From contig JAUPSS010000008.1 in the NCBI GenBank assembly GCA_040285825.1, positions 1,054,001 through 1,118,000 of the forward strand: a stretch of 64,000 nt of DNA. Reading direction: 5' to 3'. Under the pieces are notes generated by a model. That model saw nothing but the letters and a program-made list of their open reading frames with translations, did not search any database and was not told where the DNA came from. The DNA is from Eukaryota sp. TZLM1-RC (taxonomy: Eukaryota; Metamonada: BaSk clade). Below are positions 47,647 through 59,000 of this stretch, piece by piece; the first letter of the stretch is position 1; every line of letters begins with the position of its first letter. The translations under genes and the position numbers were made by a program.

Positions 47647-47683
47647 ACACGAAAATTGATCGTGTATTTATGGGAATTTCCCA
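47647..47683 (+). other. element A2 3' terminus: hairpin plus terminal palindrome
   Basis: ACACGA-(7 nt)-TCGTGT (47647-47665) and TGGGAATTTCCCA (47671-47683), identical to the end of A1. After position 47683 the sequence is the MCM2 coding region. It is a candidate omega-RNA scaffold and element end by analogy with other TnpB/Fanzor loci. Confidence 0.65.
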
Positions 47684-50259
47684 TGTCCTCTTCAAACGAG
47701 TCTGAAATTGGCTTCAGTTCCCACTCTGAGGGTGAGGATCTTGATCATCAGTATTTAGAAGATAATGCAGCAATTCCTGAATTGGATACTTATGAGGGTG
47801 CAGGCTTAGATGACACCACTCCTCCTCCCGAATCTATTGCTCAGCGACGTCAGCTTGAAATTGAACTACATGGTCGCCAGCAAGGTCAGGATCCTTATTT
47901 CCCCGACTTTTTTCTTCCCCAAAGGCTACGCCAATCCACAGAGGATGATTTCTCTCTGGATATTGATGAGGTCATGCGCCAAGCGGAAGATGATTCATCT
48001 TCCATTGACCTTACACAACTGCGAGATGCTGTATCCAATCTCATCTACTCAATCCAAGTTCAAGCTGAGATCAAGCGCCAGTTCAAGCTATTTCTCTCCA
48101 ACTTCCAACTGCCTGGAACTCGTCACCCCCACTACCTTTCCCTTATTCATTCAATGGCCGAACGAAACGAGTGTTCTCTCCGTGTCTCCTTTGACCACTT
48201 GGTCCAGTTTTCACCTGCCACTGCTCGAATAGCTGAATGGTTCATTGAAGTCCCCCTTGACATGGCTCCCTTGTTTGATCAAGTGCTCTGTGATTTGACG
48301 TTCCAAGACTATCCCAGGTTCAAAGGAATGTCTCTCTATCCTCTACACGTCAGAATAGGTCCTCTACCAATAAGAGATTTGCTCCGTGACCTCCGCACTA
48401 TTCATCTCAATAAACTAGTTTGTGTTGATGGTGTAGTAACTAGAAGGTCAGCAGTCTTTCCTAAACTAACTTTGGTAGTCTGGGTATGTAATGAGTGTCA
48501 ATTGAAGACAGAACCTATTGATATTCTTAATGAAGGTGATGCTGAAGCACCGGAGTTTTGCCCCGGGTGCGATCGTAAGACGCAGCACAAGATATCAAAG
48601 ACTGAAAGTAAGTACACTTCATACCAAAGGGTTGATCTTCAGGAAAGTCCAAAGTCTGTGGAAGCTGGTAGGGCCCCTAGATCAATGACGTGTGTCTTCT
48701 CTGATGATTTGATTGATTCAGTTCGACCTGGTCAAGAAATTTCAGTTACTGGAACTTTTGTAGCTGAAGTAGAGAAACTAAACAAGAGAGGAGGTTTCCC
48801 TGTATGCCCTACGGTAATCAAAGCATTGGCGGTGGAAGATTTGTCTGGTTCTGTTTTATTAGATGATCTTACACAAGAAGATATAGCTAATATTAAGGCT
48901 TTGAGTAGGGAGCCTGATATTGCTAATAGAATATTTAAATCAATTGCTCCTGATATTTATGGCTTGGACCACATTAAGGAAGTATTAGCTTTGACTTTGT
49001 TTGGAGGTGTTGAAAAGAAAAGCGAAAGACATCGTTCCCGAGGTGATATCAACGTTATTTTACTGGGTGATCCCTCAACTGCCAAATCCCAATTTTTGAA
49101 ATTTTTAGAGAAAACTGCTCCCAGAGCTGTATTTACTACTGGAAAAGGTGCTTCGGCTGTTGGTCTCACTGCTTGTGTCCGTCGAGACCCCCAAACCAAA
49201 CTAATGACACTTGAGGGGGGTGCTTTTGTTATTGCTGATAGGGGAATGTGCTTGATTGACGAGTTTGATAAGATGAGTGAGTTCGATAGGTCAGCAATTC
49301 ATGAAGCAATGGAGCAGCAGACCGTCTCAGTCTCCAAAGCTGGTATCGTGGCATCTTTGAATAGTAGATGCTCAGTGGTTGCTTGTGCTAACCCAATTGG
49401 TGGTAAATATGATGTGGGTAGACCTTTATTATCGAATGTTAATCTTTCTGAACCTATTTTGTCAAGGTTTGATGTCCCAATTGTTTTAAGAGACTTGGTA
49501 GATCCTTTTATAGATACCGAAACTGCTCATTTTGTGGTCGAATCCCATGCCAAGCTTCACCCTGATAACCAGGAGCAAATAGAGGAGGAAGTGCGAGAGG
49601 GTGCGATTCCTCATGAATTGTTGAAGAAGTATGTCCGATTTGCAAAAAAAGAATGTGTCCCTCAGTTGGGCAGTTTAATCAAACCTCAGCAGTTGGAAGA
49701 GCTCTATTCGTTGCTCAGAAGGGAAAGTGCTGCTCATGGGGGTCAGGTGATTACAGTCAGACAGTTAGAATCAATTATTAGATTAGCTGAAGCTTCTGCT
49801 AGGCTACATTTGCGAAGAGAAGTTAATTTAAATGATATCAAAAGAAGTATTCGTATAGTTGTTTCTTCCTTTATTGAAACTCAAAAGATATCAGTACGAA
49901 AACATTTACAAAAAGTTTTCCAAAAGTATTTAACCGAAGCCTCTCAAACCACTCGTAATTCAAATGATGTTTCTGTTCTATACGAGCAATTGGATTCTAT
50001 CCTTGCTAGAACCCTCAGAGATCGATACTCCTACCTTGATGCTTCCCGCCAGCTGCCTCCCGATCTCAGTGGTTCACTTCATATTTCTATTTCTCTTGCT
50101 GATTTTGAAAATGCTTTGAAACAAGAAGGAATGGACGTTTATGTTTCTGATGGTTCTGGGGCTGGAGAAAGTATATTTAGGGGTTATCTCAAGGAAATTC
50201 GAAGACGGCCAAGAAAGAATATTCAGTTTGACGGTAGCGTTTTCACCAGGATGTTTTAA
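47683..50259 (+). CDS. MCM2: DNA replication licensing factor MCM2
   Basis: An 858-residue subunit of the MCM2-7 replicative helicase. The acidic N-terminus (1-60) is followed by the OB domain with LPIRDLLRDLRTIHLNKLV and GVVTRRSAVFP, a zinc finger CNEC...CPGC, and YQRVDLQESPKSVEAGR. The AAA+ core has Walker A GDPSTAKS, Walker B CLIDEFDKM and the arginine finger LSRFD. The RDLR...VTRR-x-x-VFP and LQESPxSVxAGRxPR text is MCM2-specific. Length and order are complete and intronless. The frame is open upstream into the Fanzor element, but the ATG at 47683 begins the acidic MCM2 N-terminus. Because the element ends here, no host 5' UTR remains. Confidence 0.95.
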   Translation: MSSSNESEIGFSSHSEGEDLDHQYLEDNAAIPELDTYEGAGLDDTTPPPESIAQRRQLEIELHGRQQGQDPYFPDFFLPQRLRQSTEDDFSLDIDEVMRQAEDDSSSIDLTQLRDAVSNLIYSIQVQAEIKRQFKLFLSNFQLPGTRHPHYLSLIHSMAERNECSLRVSFDHLVQFSPATARIAEWFIEVPLDMAPLFDQVLCDLTFQDYPRFKGMSLYPLHVRIGPLPIRDLLRDLRTIHLNKLVCVDGVVTRRSAVFPKLTLVVWVCNECQLKTEPIDILNEGDAEAPEFCPGCDRKTQHKISKTESKYTSYQRVDLQESPKSVEAGRAPRSMTCVFSDDLIDSVRPGQEISVTGTFVAEVEKLNKRGGFPVCPTVIKALAVEDLSGSVLLDDLTQEDIANIKALSREPDIANRIFKSIAPDIYGLDHIKEVLALTLFGGVEKKSERHRSRGDINVILLGDPSTAKSQFLKFLEKTAPRAVFTTGKGASAVGLTACVRRDPQTKLMTLEGGAFVIADRGMCLIDEFDKMSEFDRSAIHEAMEQQTVSVSKAGIVASLNSRCSVVACANPIGGKYDVGRPLLSNVNLSEPILSRFDVPIVLRDLVDPFIDTETAHFVVESHAKLHPDNQEQIEEEVREGAIPHELLKKYVRFAKKECVPQLGSLIKPQQLEELYSLLRRESAAHGGQVITVRQLESIIRLAEASARLHLRREVNLNDIKRSIRIVVSSFIETQKISVRKHLQKVFQKYLTEASQTTRNSNDVSVLYEQLDSILARTLRDRYSYLDASRQLPPDLSGSLHISISLADFENALKQEGMDVYVSDGSGAGESIFRGYLKEIRRRPRKNIQFDGSVFTRMF

Positions 50260-50824
50260 TTCAACTAGGTTTCTTAGGTTTTTGATGTAAAATATATTTA
50301 TTTAAGTGAATTCTTTAAATTGATGCAATATTAGACTCCTTCTTCTAGTTTTTGAATGTATTCAACAATAAATTGAATCTCATGATCTTAAATCTTATAC
50401 ATCTTTTTTGATTTCAATGTTTCAATGTGCAAAGAAACATTGTTTCAAAAATTCAGCATTTGAAGTCGTTTTTCCCAATCTTTGTGTTTGTGTTCGAGAA
50501 GCTGTTCCAACTGTAGATCTTCTCTATTGCAGAGTTAAATTCATGTCTTAATACGTATTTGTTTCAATTTGTTCAGTAGCTTCAAATCAACATTGTTGAC
50601 ATCACTATATTATTAATTGAACAAAAAGTCAACACTTCAATTAGTCAATTGTATCAATAAATTTAGGCTTGGTTCAAAGATTGACAAACAGAGGATCTTC
50701 TTGAGAATGCACTTTGACCTTTTTCCGTCAAGTGTGTGTGGAAGATCTGATTTAGTATTGAGGAAACAGAATTGTTGACTTCTATGACAAATCTTGTTTC
50801 CTCTGTTTTTGATCAACAAACAGG
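50260..50824. other. intergenic, nothing recognised
   Basis: 565 bp of AT-rich DNA between two plus-strand genes. It presumably holds the MCM2 terminator and the promoter of the SANT gene. No RNA gene or repeat was seen. Confidence 0.4.
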
Positions 50825-52657
50825 ATGCACCCCAATAATGGTTATCACCATCGTAAACGATACTCATCTGACCGCAATAACCATAACCACCACCCCAAGG
50901 TCAACTATCCACCTAGAAAACATCCTAAAAACCATGGACATTCAAACTATCCATCTCCCACTACTCATCATAAGCATTATGACAAGAAACCTCGGCAACC
51001 TTACAATCAATCACAGTACCCCCAACAATACGCTTCTTATCCAATGTTCCAACCCCAATACTCCACTCCAATGTTTTTTCCTCGTTCTACACCTCCTCAG
51101 TTTCAGGATAAGCCTATGTTCCACCCTTCGTATTACACACCCCGTCCCACTTCCAACAGGCCATTTGACACCCCTATGATGCCAATTGAACAATCTTCTC
51201 GACCCGTATACTCTACTCCTCGTTCTCAACCAAACGATGAACCCGCTGTCGTCCAAGACAGTGACGTGAAACCTTTGCAAACAAGAGTTGGGTGGGGAGA
51301 AGGACTATCCAAAGCTTTTGTCAAGCCAAGCGAGGGTAATCAACAACAACAGAAGCAATCAAGTACCCCTATAGTGAAAACGGAAACCAATCAATCAACC
51401 CCAATCCAACCTTTTAATCATGTTCCTTCTTCTGTTCCCTTTGACCAACCAGGAATACCTTCAAGATCTTCCATGTTATCGTTAATTGAGGAGCTTGATA
51501 CTCGAATGCTGGGCCGCCATAACCAAATAGCAAGATATAACGATTTGGAAAAGCTAAACCTAAACCCCAATTTAGAAGACGATTTACCATTTGATATCAA
51601 AGTAATGAACCATCAGCCTTTAATAGAAGCAGTTCAGTCACATGCAAAAGTTAAAGCTTCTATTGCTAGGAGATTCTTTTACTTTCCAATACTAGGAAAC
51701 CAACAAAAATCAGTCTACACTCTTCCACAGCCCCCAGCGCCACGTCATCGCTCGTCAGCAGGGGGTATAGTAGAGGCCGTGGGGGTTGATCCTGCTTTTG
51801 AGGTCATGATTAGGTCTATTTGTAAGGAGATTCGAAATCGTCATGTCAAGATTAGCTGTCATTTAAAAGAAAAGGTCACAATTAGGAAGAATTGCATTGA
51901 CAAGATCAAAAATAAGCGCAGAATGGTCTACCAAGCTCACAGAATGTGTTGGCTTCGTGATGTTTCCAAAATGGAACTGTTATTCACTCCACTACCACAG
52001 GATGCCGAAAAAGATCCCCTCGCTCTCAAAGTAATGGAGGAGTTCTCTCCCTCTAACCCTTCCTCCCAACCCCAGCCCCCCGCTTCAATTGAACAAAGAA
52101 AAAGAGTGACGAGGGGGACCAGACAAGTAGAAAAGGAAAGGGACATGGAATGGTGCTGCCCTCCCAAAGAATCTTCCCATTTCCCACTTCAAAGAATGAC
52201 TTTGTTTAGGGGGATTGCGATCTGTCCAGAAATAAATGTGGAGACAGAGTTAAATAAACTAAGTGTAACAAAGGAAAAGGTTTTGGCGAAACCAGACTAT
52301 ATCAACACCAATGGTTTGATTGTTGACCCAGTTGCCGATTTTGAGGATCACAAAGCAAACAAATGGACAAGTGATGAAATTTTGGTATTTCTGGAGCTTT
52401 TCAAGCAATATCCTAATGATTTTCATCGAATCAAAAGGGCATTACCCAACAAGTCTTCATTTGATGTTGTTGAATGGTATTACTTGAACAAATTGAAGTT
52501 TTTAAAGACCAAAGTCCGAAGGAATACCAGGGATAAGAGGATAACTGAATTTGATGAAGAAAAAACCTTAATTACTTATTCTGGGGATAATGGAGACGGA
52601 TCAGAATGTACTTCTTTTTACACAATAGAAGGTGAAGAACTTGAAGCTCAATCGTGA
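50825..52657 (+). CDS. NCoR/SMRT/SNT1-like SANT-domain protein
   Basis: A 610-residue nuclear protein. Residues 1-200 are His/Asn/Pro/Gln-rich and disordered. A helical segment (about 330-385) carries ICKEIRNRHVKISCHLKEKV. Near the C-terminus the string INTNGLIVDPVADFEDHKAN, then KWTSDEILVFLELFKQYPND and a SANT helix ending VEWYYLNK-K (about 500-560), closely follow the NCoR/SNT1 SANT1 region (NxNGLxxDPxxxYxDR...WTxxEKxxFxxxFxxxPxxF...CVxYYYLxK). Such proteins scaffold histone deacetylase complexes (Set3C/NCoR). An acidic tail ends the protein. The assignment rests on the SANT region and the preceding NGL-x-x-DP motif. Confidence 0.75.
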   Translation: MHPNNGYHHRKRYSSDRNNHNHHPKVNYPPRKHPKNHGHSNYPSPTTHHKHYDKKPRQPYNQSQYPQQYASYPMFQPQYSTPMFFPRSTPPQFQDKPMFHPSYYTPRPTSNRPFDTPMMPIEQSSRPVYSTPRSQPNDEPAVVQDSDVKPLQTRVGWGEGLSKAFVKPSEGNQQQQKQSSTPIVKTETNQSTPIQPFNHVPSSVPFDQPGIPSRSSMLSLIEELDTRMLGRHNQIARYNDLEKLNLNPNLEDDLPFDIKVMNHQPLIEAVQSHAKVKASIARRFFYFPILGNQQKSVYTLPQPPAPRHRSSAGGIVEAVGVDPAFEVMIRSICKEIRNRHVKISCHLKEKVTIRKNCIDKIKNKRRMVYQAHRMCWLRDVSKMELLFTPLPQDAEKDPLALKVMEEFSPSNPSSQPQPPASIEQRKRVTRGTRQVEKERDMEWCCPPKESSHFPLQRMTLFRGIAICPEINVETELNKLSVTKEKVLAKPDYINTNGLIVDPVADFEDHKANKWTSDEILVFLELFKQYPNDFHRIKRALPNKSSFDVVEWYYLNKLKFLKTKVRRNTRDKRITEFDEEKTLITYSGDNGDGSECTSFYTIEGEELEAQS

Positions 52658-53075
52658 TTTTATTACCCATTTAATTAATTTTTACAATTATAATCATAAA
52701 AAACTTTTTTATTCTTTGTTTTTGCTAAACTATATTGACTACCAGGCGTTACCTCAACTCTGAAGAATACTTTCAATTTCGTCTCAAAGTACATACTACT
52801 TTGACAATAAACCATGTACTGTAGTTGTCGGTCTCAATAGACATTGATGAAACAGGGTAGGAAGGAAAATGTAATCTGTCTGTAAAATTTGTGTGAATTT
52901 AGAATTCGAAAAGAAATAATACCAACGTTCAAAGAGCACCATCACGACGTCACCCGGAAAAAACGTAGAAAATATAAATACTACTTTAATTAGAATGGAA
53001 ATAGTTGAGTACAAGCAACATTGACTTTTGAAACAGATTTGGACTGTCATCAAAACTGATTAACACCTCTTCTAC
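52658..53075. other. intergenic, nothing recognised
   Basis: 418 bp upstream of the giant gene, AT-rich. No element, RNA or shared upstream motif is present. Confidence 0.4.
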
Positions 53076-56000
53076 ATGTTCAACATCCTACATGTTCTTC
53101 TTGCTTACTGTGTCATTTCTTTTGCTTCTGAGGTTCATCTTGTCATTCCTGACACTGAAAACCAAGTCTTCTATTGGACCTCAGATTCAACCTGGAATTG
53201 TTCTTACCCTACCGAGTCATCCACAGTCTTCGTAGACGGAAAAGGAATGAACCCCATAATCGTTATTGATGTCCCTCCCAATGTTCATTCCATTCATCTT
53301 TCTGATGTTACTTTACGCTTAGAGTCACATGTTGTTATTACTGGTATTACATTATTAGATGGTGTTATAATTGAGTCTGTTACTGAGCAGCTCATCAACT
53401 TCACTACCACTGACTTGGAGGTGCTCAAGCCTTGTGAGTTCTATCTGATCAACTTTATTCTAAAAGGAAATGGCAAACTTGCTAGTCAATTAGCAACGTC
53501 ACAGTCCATTTTCTTGGTTGATGATGGTGCTGAATTGGTGACTGAAGGTGGTAGGTCAAGCTTATTTGATCTACAAGCATGGGGTAATGGTGGGCATGGC
53601 AGAACTGGTACTGGAAATACTGATAATTCACATTCACTATTACCAGTAATTACTGATGAAGTTTTTACTTTTGTTTCTGGTGGATATCATCATTCATTAG
53701 GCCTCACTAGTGAAGGTACCCTTTTTGCTTGGGGGAGGAATAATAATGGTCAATTAGGACTAGGTTCAGAATCAGAATTTTATGATTTCCCTCAACCTGT
53801 AGATTTAAATAATGTTGTTCAAATTTCTGCCGGCTTTTCCTTTTCTCTTGCCAGAACTGAAGATAACTTTGCTTATTCATGGGGTACTGGTGGGAGACTT
53901 GGTCATGAAGGTACTGAGAATGAACTTGAACCTCGGCGTATTGAATCACTGGAAAATGTTATTGATGTTAGTGCCGGAGATCGCCACGGGTTGGTGGTGC
54001 TATCAGGTGGCACTGTTAAATCATTTGGATCTAATTGGGCTGGTAAACTTGGTATTGGAAGTTCTTTTGGTATAGAGTCTAGACCCACACCTCATGATGT
54101 GGTAATTACGCAAACTGTCAGAAAAGTTATTGGTTGTGAAGAACATTCTTTGTTTATTACTGAGGATGACCAGTTAATGGCTGCCGGACTGAATAATATG
54201 GGACAGCTCTGCATGGGTGACGAGTCCTACTGGGAAAATGATGTTTTTATTGATACAAATAGATACCAACCTGAAAAGATCTCAAAATATGTTGATTATA
54301 CAGTAATTCAAGCCAGTTGTGGTCAATATTATACAATTTTCCTAACAAAAGAAGGTGATGTTTATAGTTGTGGGGATCATTTGGGTAGAACTACAGACTC
54401 TATTCCTCGCCACACACCAGGTAAAGTTCAAGGTTTGGGCAGGGTAAGAAGTATTCATTCTGGTTATCGTATTGCTTTTGCTATTGATTTCAATAATGTT
54501 CTGTTCAGCTGGGAAGGTGATGACGTTGAAGCTTCACTGAATGCTGAAACAAAAGATTATAATGTGGCCAATCTTTACACTGGACAATACCACTTTTTTG
54601 TCAATTCTCTTCTTCCTTCTATTCAAAGTACTGATGAATCACTATTGGTTATTGATGGAACCTTTAATCATGATTTGGCCTTTACTTTCAATTTAAACAT
54701 CTTAGTCGAAGTTCAGTCACACGGGTCATTAATCTGCAGTGGTCAAGGAGTTTTATTTAATCAAACCCTCACAAACTTTGGGTTGATCACTGCACGTGAT
54801 GATGCTGAACTTATTTTTAATCGAAATTTATCACTTTTGAGTGGTAGTTTTGTCTCTGGTCTTCCAATTACTATTCTTGCTGGTATCAACATCTCAGGAT
54901 ATGGTGTGTTTGATTCAACATTGATTAACTATGGAATCGTCATTGCAACAGGTGAATTTATTATTAATTATGACTTTGTGTTACATGATTCATCACAAGT
55001 TTTATTTGGGCAACCCCTTTCAAATTTGAGGGTGCCTTCTCTATCTGTAAATGGAAATATTACATTGTTGAATACTCATCTAGGTTCAGATCTGTATTCT
55101 TTTGGCTTTGTGGAAGTGTTTGACATGTACTTGCTTGGGAAAACTGAGCTCACCAACGTCAATTTTACTGTGCTCAATCTTGGTACAATTTCTGATCAAC
55201 TAACTGTTAAAAAGTCTGTTTTTCTTGTGAATGAAAAGGCTTTCCTAACTATAGATGGCCAAGGTGCAACAACTGATGAATTACAAGCATGGGGTAATGG
55301 TGGGCATGGCAGAACTGCTACTGGAAATACTGATAATTCACATTCACTATTACCAGTAATTACTGATGAAGTTTTTACTTTTGTTTCTGGTGGATATCAT
55401 CATTCATTAGGCCTCACTAGTGAAGGTACCCTTTTTGCTTGGGGGAGGAATAATAATGGTCAATTAGGACTAGGTTCAGAATCAGAATTTTATGATTTCC
55501 CTCAACCTGTAGATTTAAATAATGTTGTTCAAATTTCTGCCGGCTTTTCCTTTTCTCTTGCCAGAACTGAAGATAACTTTGCTTATTCATGGGGTTATGG
55601 TTGGGGTGGGAGACTTGGTCATGATGATAGCGAGAATGAACTTGAACCTCGGCGTATTGAATCACTTGAAAATGTTATTGATGTTAGTGCCGGATATGCC
55701 CATTCACTTGCAGTGATATCAGGTGGTAAAGCAGTGGCATGGGGACCAAATGGTAATGGTGAACTTGGAGATGGAAGTGCAACTCAGAGGGATATTCCTG
55801 TGGAAGTTGCTACCACTGAAAGTATTAAGAAAGCTATTGGTTGTGTTTGGTTTTCATTATTTATTACTGATAATGATGAGCTAATGACTACTGGTCGCAA
55901 TAATAGAGGCCAGCTTTGTTTAGGAAATCAGCATGATGAAACTAGTCCCGTGAAGATATTGAATTATGATCAGTATACAGTAATTCAAGCCAGTTGTGGA

Positions 56001-59000
56001 CTTCGGTTCATGATTTTCCTAACAAAAGAAGGTGATGTTTATAGTTGTGGGGATCATTTGGGTAGAACTACAGACTCTATTCCTCACCATACACCAGGGA
56101 AAGTTCAGGGTTTGGGTAGGATAAGAAAAGTTATTAGCAGTGAAAGTATTGCTTTTGCTATTGATTTCAATAATGTTCTGTTCAGCTGGGAAGGTGATGA
56201 CGTTGAAGCTTCACTGAATGCTGAAACAAAAGATTATAATGTGGCCAATCTTTTCACTGGAGGAGACCATTTCTTCATATACCCATCACCGCCTACGTTG
56301 AGTGCTCACAATTCGATTCTCATTTTAAATGGAACAGTGGAAAATATTGCTGAAAGTTTATTTAGTTTTGAAATTGACATCCTTGTCAACCCCACAGGAT
56401 CTTTATTGGCCACCAATGGAGGTTATAGATTTGAAAACAGGGTTAGTAATGCTGGACTTATCAAAGCAATCAATGACCTAAAACTTATATTTGAAGGTGA
56501 TTTGAACCTTGAAGAAGGCCAATTCAGTTCTGAATTATTTATTGAAAATTTAGAGGGAAACTCTATCACTGGTTTTGGAAATTTCAAGACAGGTTTAATT
56601 AATCATGGTGTAATAGAGCCATTTGGAATTATAGAAATAATCGGCAATTTAGAATTAGGTGAATCATCTACTATTTTATTTACCAATCAAAAAAGTGATA
56701 ATGGCCAATTAATTATTGACGGCACAGTTTATTTAGATGGATCACTAACAGTTGATTATTCATTTCAATCCGTAAAAAACGACTTTGCTTTGGATTTAAT
56801 CACCTTTTATCATAAGGAAAATGAGTTCAGCAAGATTCTAGTCATTTGTGAATCATTTATAGAAGTTAATGCAGATTTATTTCAATTAACCACCGTTAAT
56901 GAAATTATTCCAGATTTAAACCATATTTCTTTCATTTCTCCTTTTGGTACAAATGAAGATTGTTGCGGTACTGCATCAGTTCCTTGTTTGTCACTTAGTA
57001 AAATAATTGAAAGAATGGGTTATTTTGGTGTTGTTTATTTTGAAGAAGGTGAATATAATGGAGTTAATTTTGACGTTGATTTGATTGGAGTTGATTTTGA
57101 ATTCAGGGGAAATTCTGATGATTTCATTAGTGTTAGTGTGTTAACTTCATTGAGTGTCACTCATTCGTACCTTAATATCAGTAATATTGAGTTTCATGTG
57201 TCAGGTTCTACACATTTTCTGGCCATTGAAGAATCTCATCTGAAACTGGAGAATTTAGTAATTAATACTAATATCCAAATATTGGTTGGCCTCAGTTCAA
57301 ATGTTACTTTTATTAATGTACAAGTTACATCAAATAACCTAAATGAACCCTTTATAGACTTGCACCATTGTAAATTCATCGGATCAAACTCAATCCTGCT
57401 CGGTTCAGGAATTTCCTGGTCTTTCAATCATTCAGTCATTCAAATGAACAACTTTTTGATCGAAGGTCAAGCTTTTCCATTGAATAACGTTCTATTTGCT
57501 GAAAATTCAGAAATGGAGTTGACTGATATAAGGATTTCAGTAGTTCAAAGTGATGTTGGTAAATCCGATCTTTCAATCTTTTTTACTACCAATTCAAGTA
57601 TGACAATTTCTGCTTTGTCTGTTGTAAACTCTGCTTTAAATCTTATGGAGGCCGTCACTAGTGAAGTTATTTTCTATTCACTCAATATTTCAAATTGTCA
57701 ATGCTCTTTGTTTTTTAATACTACCTCATCAAGCTTTGAGTTAAACAATGTTGTAGTTAATAACTCAATAGGTCAGTTTATAGTAGCCCAAGACTCTAGT
57801 GAAGTTGGCTTTAGAAATGTTGCTTTTGAGAAGGTTGTATCTGACACATTTTTGATTGAGGTTTGTGATTCCAAATTTGATTCAATTGATTTTGTTGTTT
57901 TTGATTCTGATCTCAAGTCCTTATTTAGTTCCCTTCAATCAAATAGTGAATTAATTACAACAAAATTAACCAATCTTACTCTTTTTAGTGGTAATTTATT
58001 ACATATCGATGAAAGTTATTTAGAGGTGACTGATTTGCAAATGATTGGTTATCTTTTTGATGGAATTTCTAATGTTTTTACTTGCAATCAACAGAATTAT
58101 TTAATTAATTCCATTAATACAACATTTACAATAAGTCATTCAAATTTGATTTTTTGTCTAGTTGGCACAACACTTTATTCTGAATTAGTTTTTATTGATT
58201 CTACTGCTTCTTTTCTAAACTTATTTGAGCATTTAGCTTTAACACACTTATTACTCACCAATTCTTCTGTAGAATTTAATACAAATCACTCTGTGTTGGC
58301 TGGTTTAATGGAGTTGGACGAGGAAAGTTCTATTTCAGGCAAAGATAAATACCTTCATTTAGAGCTAATGGTTGGGGGCCTGTCAACAATTAATGATTGT
58401 ATTGGCACAAAAGAATGGGAGATTGGTTTTAACTTTACTTTTGCTGAATTAATGGAAGAATTTGTTGTTATAGATGAATTCAATTCTGTTTCCAAAATTG
58501 TATTCTCTGCTTCTAACTACACTTTACTAAGATTGGAAAATATTTATGCTTTGAACCGTTACGTTGATTATTTTGAACTTCATTTTTCAGCACCAACTAT
58601 TCAATTTTCCCACAAACAACTTCTTCAACTATGTCCACCAAAGCTTTCACTCCCTCCAATACCAACTCAAGGTAAAGAATTGTTATTGAATGGTACTAAT
58701 TTAGGTCATGTTTCATTGGTTGTGTCAAGTAGCACTATTAATTTTATTATACCAGATTCACCTATCACTCACGAAACTATTACAGTTATCGTCCCTCCGG
58801 GTGCGGGTTGTCATGACGTAGAAGTCAAACGAAGTCTTGACAGTATTGTTGTATTTACCACGTTTTGTTTTGAATCTCCTGTTCTTTTTTATGTTGAATC
58901 TGATCCTTTTGCTTTTCAAAGTAGTTTGTTTTTTAAAGGACAGAATTTTTTCGATAATATAGACTTGATTGAAGTTAGTTTTCACAATGCAACTCTGCTT

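Larger units (their letters stand above)
46296..47683 (+). mobile_element. Fanzor family A element, copy A2 (5'-truncated)
   Basis: Similarity to A1 starts abruptly at about 46.30 kb, inside the Fanzor N-terminal region, and runs to the shared 3' palindrome ending at 47683. The 2A, repeats and exonuclease are absent. Unlike A1, the part that remains is uninterrupted. The last base of the terminal palindrome is the A of the MCM2 start codon. Confidence 0.85.

Noticed and set aside
47593-47682. MCM2 start upstream, inside the Fanzor 3' end
   Set aside because: That frame is the out-of-frame tail of the element; the ATG at 47683 begins an acidic N-terminus typical of MCM2.
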